From Allobosea sp. CRIB-10 (lineage in GTDB: Bacteria > Pseudomonadota > Alphaproteobacteria > Rhizobiales > Beijerinckiaceae): DNA of 64,000 nucleotides. Where the stretch lies: the NCBI RefSeq assembly GCF_900112185.1, contig NZ_FOKP01000002.1, forward strand, positions 124,001-188,000. Reading direction: 5' to 3'. The notes below the pieces were generated by a model that was not told where the DNA came from, did no database searches, and saw only the letters and a program-made list of their open reading frames with translations. A program made the position numbers and the translations under genes. This document shows, piece by piece, positions 8,184 through 16,679 of this stretch (positions are counted from its first letter, which is position 1; each line of letters starts with the position of its first letter).

Positions 8184-8893
8184 GTCGCACGGCCACCCGA
8201 GAGATCGAAGACGGCGCCGGTCGAGAAGCTGCATTTGTCGCTGGCGAGCCAGGCGACCAGCTCCGCCAGTTCCTCGACCGTGCCGAGCCGCTTCAGCGGG
8301 CTCTTGCCGATCATGGTCGCGACCGTCTCGGCGCTCATCTGCTGCAGCAATTCCGTCTCGATCGCAGCCGGCGCCACGGCATTGACCAGGACGCCGGTGC
8401 CAGCGAGCTCCTTGCCATGGGCCTTGGTCAGCGCGATCACGCCAGCTTTTGCAGCGCTATAGGCCGAGAGCGTCGGCGTGCCCTCCTTGCCGGCGAGCGA
8501 GGCGATGTTGACGATGCGGCCATGGCCGCGCAGCACCATCGTAGCCGCCACCGCGCGCGAGCTGAGGAAGGTGCCGGTCAGGTTGACCGCCTGAATCGTC
8601 TGCCATTGCGCCAATGGCGTATCGGCTACCGTGGTCGAAGGGCCGGTCAAGCCGGCATTGTTGACGAGAACCGCGATCGGGCCATGCTCGCGCTCGGTGC
8701 GCTCAAGCGCGGCAGCGACCTGCGCCTCGTCGGTGACATCGCAGGCGACGAAGGCGTGACCGCCCTCGCCTTCCCTGAGATCCCAGACGACGGGGAGGAA
8801 GCCGTCCTGCGCCAAGCGCTCGCAGACGGCGCGGCCGATGCCCTTGGCGCCGCCGGTGACGACGGCGACCTTCTCCGAAGCCACAGAACTCAC
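8177..8893 (-). CDS. Short-chain dehydrogenase/reductase (SDR)
   Basis: A 238-residue NAD(P)-dependent classical SDR. Visible motifs are the cofactor-binding TGGAKGIG (13-20), NNAG (78-81), Asn104, Ser132 and the catalytic YSAAK (Tyr145, Lys149). The size is typical. It overlaps the transaldolase gene start-to-stop by 4 bp and probably shares its transcript. With transaldolase and the carbohydrate importer upstream, it likely oxidises an imported sugar or polyol, but the substrate is not readable from sequence. The 3' end overlaps a convergent gene by 7 bp. Confidence 0.88.
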   Translation of the reverse strand: MSSVASEKVAVVTGGAKGIGRAVCERLAQDGFLPVVWDLREGEGGHAFVACDVTDEAQVAAALERTEREHGPIAVLVNNAGLTGPSTTVADTPLAQWQTIQAVNLTGTFLSSRAVAATMVLRGHGRIVNIASLAGKEGTPTLSAYSAAKAGVIALTKAHGKELAGTGVLVNAVAPAAIETELLQQMSAETVATMIGKSPLKRLGTVEELAELVAWLASDKCSFSTGAVFDLSGGRATY

Positions 8894-9897
8894 GCGGCCT
8901 TGGCCTCGTCGAGCTTGGCGGCGACGAGCTTGCGCAGGCTGCGCAGATCCTTGACGAAGCCGCGAATGCCCTCGGCAAGCTTCTCGGTCGCCATCGCGTC
9001 CTCGTTCATGGCGAAGCGGAAGGCCTTCTCGTCGAGCGTGATCTTCTTTGCGCCGTCAGGGGACGCGACTTGCGGCGATGCGGCCGGTGAGAGCCTGCGC
9101 GGCAGATCGCCGGTGGCCGCGGCCAGTTCATCGAGCAGTCCGGGGCCGATCGTCAGCCGGTCGCAGCCGGCCAGCGCCTCGATCTCGCCGGTGTTGCGGA
9201 AGGAGGCTCCCATGACCACGGTCTTGATCCCGAACGCCTTGTAGTAGGCGTAGATGCTCTTCACCGAGACGACGCCCGGATCGGTCTCGGCGGTGTAGGG
9301 ACCGCCGCCCGCCTTCACATGCCAGTCGAGGATGCGGCCGACGAAAGGCGAGATGAGGAAGGCCTTGGCATCGGCCGCCGCGACCGCCTGCGGCAGGGCG
9401 AAGAGCAGGGTCAGATTGCAGTCGATGCCTTCGGCCTGCAGGACGCGCGCCGCCTGGATGCCTTCCCAGGTCGAGGCGATCTTGATCAGGATGCGCTCGC
9501 GCCCGACGCCGCGCTCCTTATAGGCGGCGATGATGTCACGCGCCTTGGCGATCGTCGCTTCCGTGTCGAAGGAGAGATCGGCATCAACCTCGGTCGAGAC
9601 CCGGCCGGGAACGATCTTGGTCAGCTCGGTGCCGAAGGTGACGGCGAGCCGGTCGCAGACCGCCTCGACCGCACTAGGCCCACCGTGACGCTTGCCCCAG
9701 GAGATCGCCTCCTCGACGAGCGATGCATAGGCCGGCGTCTCCACCGCCTTGAGCAGCAGGGTCGGATTGGTGGTGCAGTCGACGGGCTTGAGGCGACGCA
9801 CGGCCTCGATGTCGCCGGTGTCGGCGACGACGGTGGTCATGGCGCGGAGCTGGTCAAGCTTTGAGGCGGTCATCACGTCATCCGTAAGAGTTGTCAT
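8890..9897 (-). CDS. tal: Transaldolase
   Basis: A 335-residue enzyme of the non-oxidative pentose phosphate pathway that transfers a dihydroxyacetone unit between sugar phosphates. The Schiff-base lysine is Lys139 in [12 protein letters not shown]. The segments [12 protein letters not shown] and [11 protein letters not shown] are also family signatures. The ATG at 9897 is chosen, with a weak GGGA ribosome site; an ATG at 9873 is a realistic alternative. It is followed with a 4-bp overlap by the SDR gene. It is co-directional with the carbohydrate importer 323 bp upstream, so pentose-phosphate metabolism of the imported sugar is likely. Confidence 0.94.
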   Translation of the reverse strand: MTTLTDDVMTASKLDQLRAMTTVVADTGDIEAVRRLKPVDCTTNPTLLLKAVETPAYASLVEEAISWGKRHGGPSAVEAVCDRLAVTFGTELTKIVPGRVSTEVDADLSFDTEATIAKARDIIAAYKERGVGRERILIKIASTWEGIQAARVLQAEGIDCNLTLLFALPQAVAAADAKAFLISPFVGRILDWHVKAGGGPYTAETDPGVVSVKSIYAYYKAFGIKTVVMGASFRNTGEIEALAGCDRLTIGPGLLDELAAATGDLPRRLSPAASPQVASPDGAKKITLDEKAFRFAMNEDAMATEKLAEGIRGFVKDLRSLRKLVAAKLDEAKAA

Positions 9898-10220
9898 CGG
9901 TCCCGCCAACAATATGAAGCCTGCCGGCCGTCATTGCGAGCTTTTGTGAACTGAACCGTGCCGTCATCCGGGCCTCGCCGTCGGGTCCGACCTTCGGTCG
10001 GCCCAAGGACAGCCTCCGCGAAGAGCCCGGAGTCCATGAACACCGCCCTTTCCGTCATGGTCGGGCTTGTCCCGACCATCCACGCCTTCGCTCCACTGAT
10101 CGCATGCGGTGTTCAAGACGTGGATGCTCGCCACAAGGGCGAGCATGACGAGTTGGAGCAGCGTCGTGGTCATGGGTTCCGGGCTCGACCCTGCGGCCGC
10201 CCTTGAAAGACAGCAAGCCG
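9898..10220. other. 323-bp gap between transaldolase and permease genes, filled with repeats
   Basis: No credible gene is present. Most of the gap is family-A-type palindromic repeat. A partial element starts with CGTCAT at about 9962, and a full one lies at 10053-10150. I see no clear promoter for the transaldolase-SDR pair, so whether they are co-transcribed with the importer is open. Confidence 0.6.
10053..10150. repeat. Dispersed palindromic repeat, family A-like
   Basis: Two hairpins with 5-nt loops: ATGGTCGGG-CTTGT-CCCGACCAT (10057-10079) and ATGCTCGCC-ACAAG-GGCGAGCAT (10124-10146). They are bounded by CGTCAT and ATGACG, with CCACG and CGTGG in between. The layout is the same as at 3903-3983. 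Confidence 0.82.
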
Positions 10221-11057
10221 TCAGCTCTTCACCGCGCCCGAGGTCAGGCCGGTGACCATGTTCTTGCGGAAGCCGTAATAGATCACCGCCGGAGGGATGG
10301 CGTAGATCAGGCCGGCCGTCATCAGCAGATTCCAGGGCGCGTCGTCGGCCGAGAGGAAGAGCCCGAGGCCGACGGCGAGCGGCACTGCCCTTTCGCTGGA
10401 GAGCAGCAGGAAGGCATAGAGATACTCGTTCCAGGCGAGCAGCAGCGCATAGATGCCGATCACCACCATGGAAGGCTTCATCAGCGGCAGATAGACCAGC
10501 CGGAAGAGCTGCAGCGAGTTGGCGCCGTCCATGATCGCGGCCTCGTCGAGCTCCTTGGGAAGCTTGTCCGAAGCCTGCTTCAGCACCCAGATCGCATAGG
10601 GCGAGGCCAGCGCCACCATGGCCAGGATCAGCGCGATGCGGGTGTTGAGCAAGCCGAAGGTGCCCATCGCCTTGTACATGGGGATGGCGAGGAACGCGGC
10701 CGGGATCAGATAGGTCGCCAGGGCGAAATTCATGATCGAGCGGCCGCCCGGCGCCTTCAGCCGCGAGATCGCGAAGGCGGCGCAGGTCGCGATGAACAAG
10801 GTGAGCAGCCCGGTCGCGATCGCGATCATGAAGCTGTTGAACAGCTGCAGCCAGAAATTGTTGAGGTAATAGTGCTGCTGGTTGAAGACGATCTGGAAGT
10901 TCTGCAGCGTCGGCTTCTCCGGCCAGAGCTTGCCGGCGAGCATCGATTCCTGCGTCGAGATCGACAGCACGAAGAGGTGGTAGATCGGCAGCAGCGTCCA
11001 GATCAGCACGGGGATGGCGATCAGGATCAGCTTGCCCTCGTCGAGAACCTTTTTCAT
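10221..11057 (-). CDS. Carbohydrate ABC transporter permease (MalG-like)
   Basis: A 278-residue inner-membrane permease. The sequence shows about six hydrophobic segments and the cytoplasmic coupling loop DEAAIMDGANSLQLFRLVYLPL, where the ATPase docks. The ATG at 11057 overlaps the upstream permease stop by one base (TGATG), so the two are translationally coupled. Upstream in-frame codons run through the partner gene and are excluded. It belongs with the permease at 11057-11944 and the binding protein at 12051-13430. No ATPase gene lies in this cluster, so an ATPase encoded elsewhere is probably shared. Confidence 0.93.
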   Translation of the reverse strand: MKKVLDEGKLILIAIPVLIWTLLPIYHLFVLSISTQESMLAGKLWPEKPTLQNFQIVFNQQHYYLNNFWLQLFNSFMIAIATGLLTLFIATCAAFAISRLKAPGGRSIMNFALATYLIPAAFLAIPMYKAMGTFGLLNTRIALILAMVALASPYAIWVLKQASDKLPKELDEAAIMDGANSLQLFRLVYLPLMKPSMVVIGIYALLLAWNEYLYAFLLLSSERAVPLAVGLGLFLSADDAPWNLLMTAGLIYAIPPAVIYYGFRKNMVTGLTSGAVKS

Positions 11058-11944
11058 CACTCGGCTCCCTTCGAGAGACGCTTCACCATGAACCAGACCA
11101 TGGGCAGGATCAGCGGCATCGCGCAGATGATCGAGGCGATGCCGAGGTCGAGGTTGTTGTTGCGCATGTAGCGGATGCCGAGCGTCGCCAAGACGTGGTT
11201 GAGATCGCCCGGGCCGCCGCCGGTGAGCAGGTAGACGCTGTTGAAGTCGCCCAGCGTCCAGATCATCGAGAGCAGCGTCGAGGTGACGTAGAGCGTCGCC
11301 AGCGAGGGCCAGGTGATGAAGCGGAACTGCTGCCATCTGTTGGCGCCGTCGACGCTGGCCGCCTCGTAGAGATCCTGCGCGATGGCGAGCCGGCCGGTGA
11401 CGAGGATCAGCGTCCAGAACGGTAGCGACTTCCAGATATGGACGAGGATCGAGGAGGCGAAGGCGAGCGTCGGATCGGTCAGCCAGCCCGGGCCCTCAAT
11501 GATGCCGAACCACTGGAAGAGCTGCTGGTTGATCATACCGTTCTCGGGGTTCAGCATGACCCGGAAGGACAGGATGGTCGGGATCGACGGCACCGCCCAG
11601 GGCAGGATGAACAACACCAGCATGAAGCGGATCCAGGCGCGCTGCTGGACGAAAAAACCCGACAGGAACAGCGCGATCAGGAACTTCAGGTTCACCGCGA
11701 TGAACAGGAAGACGACGGTGTTGACCACCGTGCGTACGAAGATCGGGTCGGCGAAAAGCGCCTTGTAGGACTGCCAGTTGAGGCCGAGCCAGAGGCCATA
11801 GGCGACGGGATAGACCACCATCACTGCGAAGACGACAAGATAAGGCGCGAGCATGAGCACGCCCCAGAGCACGCGGTCGCGGGCCTGTCCCGAGGTCGCC
11901 TGGCTTGAAACGGTTGCGGGGGGCGCCATCGCTGCCGTGGTCAT
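11057..11944 (-). CDS. Carbohydrate ABC transporter permease (MalF-like)
   Basis: A 295-residue inner-membrane permease, partner of the MalG-like protein. It has six hydrophobic stretches, starting at about residue 28 (WGVLMLAPYLVVFAVMVVYP), and the coupling loop YEAASVDGANRWQQFRFITWPS. The N-terminal 25 residues are a cytoplasmic, Ala/Thr-rich leader. The start ATG at 11944 follows GGGAGAACGACACG on the minus strand. A hairpin pair sits in the 106-bp gap between the binding-protein gene and this one. The substrate is unknown, probably a sugar or polyol. Confidence 0.93.
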   Translation of the reverse strand: MTTAAMAPPATVSSQATSGQARDRVLWGVLMLAPYLVVFAVMVVYPVAYGLWLGLNWQSYKALFADPIFVRTVVNTVVFLFIAVNLKFLIALFLSGFFVQQRAWIRFMLVLFILPWAVPSIPTILSFRVMLNPENGMINQQLFQWFGIIEGPGWLTDPTLAFASSILVHIWKSLPFWTLILVTGRLAIAQDLYEAASVDGANRWQQFRFITWPSLATLYVTSTLLSMIWTLGDFNSVYLLTGGGPGDLNHVLATLGIRYMRNNNLDLGIASIICAMPLILPMVWFMVKRLSKGAE

Positions 11945-11965
11945 CGTGTCGTTCTCCCTCAGATG

Positions 11966-12022
11966 GGCCCCGTCGCCGGAGACGGGCCGGCACCCCGCGG
12001 CGAGGTCGCGCCGCGGGGTGCC
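11966..12022 (-). promoter_or_regulatory. Intercistronic hairpins between binding-protein and permease genes
   Basis: The main hairpin is a perfect 14-bp stem, GGCACCCCGCGGCG (11989-12002) and CGCCGCGGGGTGCC (12009-12022), with a 6-nt loop. A second, weaker stem at 11966-11988 has one bulged base. Such structures after binding-protein genes often protect the upstream message or cause partial termination, giving more binding protein than permease. That role is inferred here; no T-run follows. Confidence 0.65.
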
Positions 12023-12050
12023 GTATTTGTCGGCTAGGGCTATGCCGGCG

Positions 12051-13430
12051 TCAGCCGGCGATCTGCTTGATGCGGGCGATCATCTCGTCGACAGCCTGCT
12101 CCGGCGAGACCTTGTCGACCAGCACGCGGTTGACCGCCTTGGCCCAGACGTTCTCGGCGTTCACCGTGGTGAACTTGTAGTTGTAGACGAACTGGAACGG
12201 CGTGGTGCCGTCCGTGTACTGCTTGTGGACGATCTTGCGGTGCGGATCGGCGCCGGTCCAGAACTCGGCCTTGGCGGCCTCGACCGTGGTCGGGAACCAG
12301 CGGCCGACCGAGCCCTCGACGAAGGGACGCAGGTTCTCGTCCTTCATCATGAAGGCCATGAATTCCTTGCCGCGCTTCTTGTTCTTGCCGTCGGCGAAGA
12401 CGACGGCGGTCTTGACCGCGGCGAGGTTGGTCATCGGCGAGCCGTCCGGCTTGTTCGGGAACTCGGCCGTGCGGATGTTGTCGTAATAGTTCTTCTTGGC
12501 CTGGTCGCGCTGTTCCTGCGTCAGGGCCTGGTTGTTCATGTCGTCGAGATGCTTGGCCGCGATCGAGATCGTGGCGTTGTGGGTCAGGATCGTCGTGCGG
12601 TTGTGGAAGGCGACGTTGTTGTCGGGGTCGAGCCAGTTCACCGAGGAGGGCGGCGTGCAGCCGCGCTGGGAGATGTTGGCGTAGTCCTTCACCGCCTTGA
12701 CCATCGCCGCCTTGTTGGCCGGCTGGTCGAGCACGATCTTGCCGTCCTCGTCGACGATCTTGGCGTTGTGCGCGTTGGCGAAGGTCAGGAAGCTGTAGAA
12801 GGTGTCGGAAGCGGCGACGCCGAGCGGATGACCGACGGCGTAGATGCGCTTGCCCTTGGCCCGCGCCGCGCCCTGGACCTTGTCGCACCAGAAGTCCCAG
12901 TAGCCGTCCCAGCCCTTCGGGATGTCGCTTTCCTTGAAGCCGGCCTCTTCCAGCATGTCCTTCCAGTAGGTGATGTGCATCATCTGCTGCTGGACCGGGA
13001 AGGCGTAATAGGCCTTCTTCTTGGTCTTGTCGTTCATCAGGAAGGTCGTCGCCAGCGCCTGCGGCTGGATCTGCGCCTTGATCGGCTCCAGCACGTCGGT
13101 GACGTCCTCGAGCTTGCCCTCGAAGGCCCACTGGCCGGTGGTGCGGAAATCATAGGTGGTGCAGAAGCCGACATCCGGCGGCGTGCCGGCCTGGACGGCG
13201 CCGACCGACTTGGTGACGCAGTCCTCGGTGGCGTAGAGGGAGAGATCGACCTTGACGCCCGTCGCCTTCTGGAACTTGTCTACGACGGAGAGAAGCGCGT
13301 CGTCTTCGCCCTTGTAGAAGCCCTTGGTGAACCAGACGGTCACCGTCTCCTGGGCGAGCGCCGCTCCGGACCAGCCGGCGGCGATGGCGGCCAAGGCTGC
13401 GCCGGCAGCCAGAGAGCGCACGGATTTCAT
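12051..13430 (-). CDS. Carbohydrate ABC transporter substrate-binding protein
   Basis: A 459-residue periplasmic binding protein of the family-1 extracellular solute-binding type. The signal peptide is residues 1-26 (MKSVRSLAAGAALAAIAAGW, cleavage after ALA). The mature protein begins QETVTVWFTKGFYKGEDDAL, and the fold segments AGTPPDVGF and the C-terminal helical part are typical. The ATG at 13430 follows GGAGGTTACC. It is first in the minus-strand importer operon, ahead of two permeases and, further on, transaldolase and an SDR. Sugar specificity cannot be assigned. The 299-bp upstream region contains possible operators. Confidence 0.92.
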   Translation of the reverse strand: MKSVRSLAAGAALAAIAAGWSGAALAQETVTVWFTKGFYKGEDDALLSVVDKFQKATGVKVDLSLYATEDCVTKSVGAVQAGTPPDVGFCTTYDFRTTGQWAFEGKLEDVTDVLEPIKAQIQPQALATTFLMNDKTKKKAYYAFPVQQQMMHITYWKDMLEEAGFKESDIPKGWDGYWDFWCDKVQGAARAKGKRIYAVGHPLGVAASDTFYSFLTFANAHNAKIVDEDGKIVLDQPANKAAMVKAVKDYANISQRGCTPPSSVNWLDPDNNVAFHNRTTILTHNATISIAAKHLDDMNNQALTQEQRDQAKKNYYDNIRTAEFPNKPDGSPMTNLAAVKTAVVFADGKNKKRGKEFMAFMMKDENLRPFVEGSVGRWFPTTVEAAKAEFWTGADPHRKIVHKQYTDGTTPFQFVYNYKFTTVNAENVWAKAVNRVLVDKVSPEQAVDEMIARIKQIAG

Positions 13431-13729
13431 GGTAACCTCCCATTTCAAACGTTTAGATTGGGCTTTTTTGCCGCCTCCTCATAAACACTAGTCGATGAGC
13501 CATGCAACTCACAAGCGGCTGGGTTGCACGATTTTCATGCGACGCTCGGCGCCACGCTACCGCCATCCCTCCGCTGGAACCTGCATGAATCGGCTTTGAC
13601 GGCGCAGCCCGGTCGCGTCAAAGAGGACAATGTCACGGATGTGTCATGAGCGCAGCTTACCCCGCGCCGCACGATCCACATCCTGACGTTCGCGCGATCT
13701 CGCCGCGCGGCAGACCAGCGGAGTTTTCA
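13431..13729. promoter_or_regulatory. Divergent promoter region between two ABC transporter operons
   Basis: This 299-bp gap has no gene. It contains AAACGTTT (13447-13454), a LacI-family-like core 17 bp from the sugar-binding-protein start. It also holds TGCAAC/GTTGCA half-sites at 13503-13508 and 13523-13528, and an 8-bp inverted repeat CTTTGACG/CGTCAAAG (13594-13601, 13616-13623) upstream of the iron-type binding protein. All are candidate operators only; no regulator gene is adjacent. Confidence 0.4.
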
Positions 13730-14716
13730 ATGCGCGCTCTCGCGACCACCGCCGTCCTTGCGCTCGGCCTGGCCTTCCCGGCTCTCAATGCCGCCGGAGC
13801 CGTCGAAGGCAAGCTGGTGCTCTACACCAGCCAGCCCAACACCGACGCCCAGCAGACGATCGACGCCTTCAAGGCGAAGTATCCCAAGGTCGAGATCAGC
13901 TTCGTCCGCGACGGCACGCCGCGCGTGATGGCCAAGCTGCGGGCCGAGATCGAGGCCGGCGCACCGCAGGCCGACGTCCTGCTGATCGCCGATGCCGTGA
14001 CCATGGAAGGCCTGAAGAAGGAAGGCCGCCTGCTCGCCCATGAGAAGGCCGACGTGTCGGCCTTCCCCGCGGGCGTCCATGACCCCGCCAAGATGTGGTT
14101 CGCGACCAAGCTGATCACCACCGGCATCGTCTACAACACCAAGGCGACGCTGAAGCCGGAGAGCTGGCTCGACCTCGCCAAGCCGGAGGCGAAGGGCCAG
14201 CTCGCCATGCCGAGCCCGCTGAATTCGGGCGCGGCGATGATCCACACGATCACGCTGACCGGCAACCTGCCGGGCGGCTGGAGCTTCTACGAGAACCTGC
14301 AGAGGAACGGCGCGCTCGCCGCCGGCGCCAATGGCGACATCCTGCGCCAGGTCGCCACCGGCGAGAAGCTCTACGGCATGATCGTTGACTTCATGCCGAT
14401 CCGCGAGAAGGCCAAGGGCGCCCCGGTCGAGTTCGTCTTCCCGAAGGAAGGCGTCTCGGCGGTGAGCGAGCCGGTCGCGATCCTGAAGAGCAGCAAGAAC
14501 CCGGAAGCCGCCAAGGCCCTGGTCGATTTCCTGATCTCGAAGGACGGCCAGGAGCTGGCGCTGAGGCAGGGCTATGTCTCGGCCCATCCGGACGTCGCCC
14601 TGCCGGCCGGCTATCCGGCCCGCGGCGCGATCAAGCTGATGCCGTTCGACGCCGCCAAGGCGCTGGCCGACGAGCCGGCCGCCCGCAAGCGCTTCAGCGC
14701 GATCTTCGAAGGCTGA
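13730..14716 (+). CDS. ABC transporter substrate-binding protein, Fe(III)-type (FbpA/AfuA-like)
   Basis: A 328-residue periplasmic binding protein. The signal peptide is residues 1-24 (MRALATTAVLALGLAFPALN, then AAGA). The mature start VEGKLVLYTSQPNTDAQQTIDAF and PEAAKALVDFLISKDGQ are typical of the iron(III)/thiamine/2-aminoethylphosphonate binding-protein group. The ATG at 13730 is chosen because it begins the signal peptide; the frame opens earlier at 13646. It is followed after 34 bp by a fused permease. Iron is the likeliest ligand, but phosphonate or spermidine binding is not excluded. No ATPase gene follows. Confidence 0.87.
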   Translation: MRALATTAVLALGLAFPALNAAGAVEGKLVLYTSQPNTDAQQTIDAFKAKYPKVEISFVRDGTPRVMAKLRAEIEAGAPQADVLLIADAVTMEGLKKEGRLLAHEKADVSAFPAGVHDPAKMWFATKLITTGIVYNTKATLKPESWLDLAKPEAKGQLAMPSPLNSGAAMIHTITLTGNLPGGWSFYENLQRNGALAAGANGDILRQVATGEKLYGMIVDFMPIREKAKGAPVEFVFPKEGVSAVSEPVAILKSSKNPEAAKALVDFLISKDGQELALRQGYVSAHPDVALPAGYPARGAIKLMPFDAAKALADEPAARKRFSAIFEG

Positions 14717-14750
14717 GCCCGGACACAATCCGGTCCCAGGCACCGACACG

Positions 14751-16496
14751 ATGACGCTCGCAGCCCCCGCTGAGCTAAGGCAGACCGGCATCCGCCCGGT
14801 TCTGCCTGGGCTAACCTTGCCATCCGGCCTTGGCCTGCCGGCGCTGGTACTGCTCTGCGCGACCCTGTTCGGTGCCCTGCCCTTCCTGCGCCTGCTCGCC
14901 GCCGCCTTCGCGCCGGGCTGGCAGTTCGCCCCCGAAGGCGCGCTGGCCGAGATCACCAGCCGCGCCGCGTTCAACGCAACCCTGCACACCTTCGAGACGG
15001 CGGGTCTGTCGGCGCTCGGCGCGCTGCTGATCGGCGGCACGGCGGCGATCCTGCTCGCCGTCACCGACGTCCGCGGCAAGCGCCCGCTCGCTTTCGCGCT
15101 GGTCTTCTCCATGATGGTCGCGCCGCAGGTGGCGGCGCTAGCTTTCCTGAGCCTCACCGCGCCGAATTCGGCCCTGCTCGGCATGCTCGGGCTGGCGCCC
15201 GCACCCGGCACGCCAAATCCCCTGCTCGGGCGCGGCGGCATCATCCTGGTGATGGCGCTGCATCATGCGCCACTTGTCGCGATCACGCTCTGGACCGGCC
15301 TGCGCAGCGTGCCGCAGGCGCTGGTCGAGGCGGCGCAGATGGAAGGCGCGGCGCCCGCCACCATCGTCGGGCGCATCCTCCTGCCGGTGCTGCGGCCGCA
15401 GATCATCGCGGCGGCGCTGCTCGCCTTCGTCGCCGGCATCGGCAATTTCGGCATCCCGGCTTTGCTCGGCCTCCCCGTGAACTACCTCACTTTGCCGACA
15501 CTGATCTATCGCCGGCTGTCGAGCTTCGGCCCGGCCGGCCTGCCGGACGCGGCGGCGCTCTCGCTCCTGGTCGCGCTCGTCGCCGGCCTCGGCATCGCCG
15601 CCGGGCTGATGGCGACGCGCCGCGGCGGCGGCAAGGTCGAGATAGAGCGGCCACTGCAGCCGTTCTGGCAGCTCGGCGCCGCACGGCCGCTCATTGCCGC
15701 CGGGCTCTGGCTGCTGATCGCCGTGAAGCTCGGCCTGCCGCTGCTGGCGCTGCTCGGCGAAGCGCTCACGCCGGCGCTCGGCGTCGCGCTCACCTGGCAG
15801 AACCTGACCTTCAACAAGTTCGCCGAAGTGCTGCTGCGGCAGGACGTCACGGTGCGCGCCTTCCGCAACTCCTTCCTGTTCGCAGGTTCGGCGGCGCTGC
15901 TGCTGGCCCTGCTCTCGATCGCCTTCGCCTATGGGCTGGAGCGGCGCATGGGCAAGCTCCGGCGCGTGGTCGAGGTGGTGATCGAACTACCCTATGCGCT
16001 GCCCGGAGTGGTGCTCGCCATCGCCTGCATCCTGATGTTCCTGAAGCCGCTGCCGCTGCTCGGCGTCAGCATCTACGCCACGCCCTTCATCATCCTCTTC
16101 GCCTATATGGCCCGCTTCCTGCCGTTGGCGCTGAAGGCGCCGCTCGCGGCAATGGCGCAGATCGAGGCCCATCACGAGGAAGCCGCCAGGCTGGACGGCG
16201 TCACACTCTGGCAGATGCTGCGCTTCATCGTCGCCCCGATCCTGGCGCCGGCCGCGGCCGTCAGCGGGCTGATGGTCTTCCTGGTCGCCTTCAACGAGCT
16301 CACCGTCTCGGCCCTGCTCTGGTCCTCCGGCACCGAGACGCTCGGCGTCGTGCTGTTCAGCCTGAAGGAGGCCGGGCTTGCCGGCGAAGCCGCGGCGGTG
16401 GCGATCAGCGCCTGCGCGGTGATCCTTGCGGTGATGCTCGGGCTCGACGCGCTCGGCCGCAAGCTGCCGGCCAATATCCTGCCCTGGCGGATCTGA
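14751..16496 (+). CDS. Fused two-domain ABC transporter permease (FbpB/ThiP type)
   Basis: A 581-residue inner-membrane permease with duplicated permease halves and about twelve hydrophobic segments. Two ATPase-coupling loops are visible: EAAQMEGAAPATIVGRILLP (near 195) and EAARLDGVTLWQMLRFIVAP (near 475). This duplicated form is characteristic of iron(III) and thiamine importers. It pairs with the preceding binding protein. The expected third gene, an ATPase, is absent: the next gene is a diguanylate-cyclase-like response regulator. The transporter must borrow an ATPase or be incomplete. Confidence 0.9.
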   Translation: MTLAAPAELRQTGIRPVLPGLTLPSGLGLPALVLLCATLFGALPFLRLLAAAFAPGWQFAPEGALAEITSRAAFNATLHTFETAGLSALGALLIGGTAAILLAVTDVRGKRPLAFALVFSMMVAPQVAALAFLSLTAPNSALLGMLGLAPAPGTPNPLLGRGGIILVMALHHAPLVAITLWTGLRSVPQALVEAAQMEGAAPATIVGRILLPVLRPQIIAAALLAFVAGIGNFGIPALLGLPVNYLTLPTLIYRRLSSFGPAGLPDAAALSLLVALVAGLGIAAGLMATRRGGGKVEIERPLQPFWQLGAARPLIAAGLWLLIAVKLGLPLLALLGEALTPALGVALTWQNLTFNKFAEVLLRQDVTVRAFRNSFLFAGSAALLLALLSIAFAYGLERRMGKLRRVVEVVIELPYALPGVVLAIACILMFLKPLPLLGVSIYATPFIILFAYMARFLPLALKAPLAAMAQIEAHHEEAARLDGVTLWQMLRFIVAPILAPAAAVSGLMVFLVAFNELTVSALLWSSGTETLGVVLFSLKEAGLAGEAAAVAISACAVILAVMLGLDALGRKLPANILPWRI

Positions 16497-16517
16497 GCGG
16501 CGACATCGCTCGAAGGC

Positions 16518-16536
16518 CGATAGGAGCCCCCTATCG
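16518..16536. terminator. Small hairpin after the fused permease
   Basis: CGATAGG (16518-16524) and CCTATCG (16530-16536) form a 7-bp stem with a 5-nt loop, 22 bp after the permease stop. No T-run follows, so it is a weak terminator candidate. Confidence 0.35.
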
Positions 16537-16557
16537 CGGCGATCCAGACCGACATAG

Positions 16558-16572
16558 TTAAGCCCAATTTAA
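16558..16572. promoter_or_regulatory. CtrA box upstream of REC-REC-GGDEF gene
   Basis: TTAA-GCCCAAT-TTAA is an exact match to the CtrA consensus TTAA-N7-TTAA, followed by C. It lies 107 bp before the chosen start of the diguanylate cyclase gene and 62 bp after the permease stop. CtrA is the cell-cycle master regulator of alphaproteobacteria; binding here is inferred from the motif. Confidence 0.65.
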
Positions 16573-16679
16573 CGTTACGGCAGGATGGTCTGCCGCATGG
16601 AGTTCGCCCTTCCTTCGCGAAGCAGAGCTTGCAACCCGCCGCATACCTCGCCGGCGCCGATCAGGGACTTGTGAGTTCA

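Noticed and set aside
9898-10220. CRISPR-like array suspected from repeated palindromes
   Set aside because: The units are not regularly spaced, carry no distinct spacers and match the dispersed repeat families; no cas genes are in the window.
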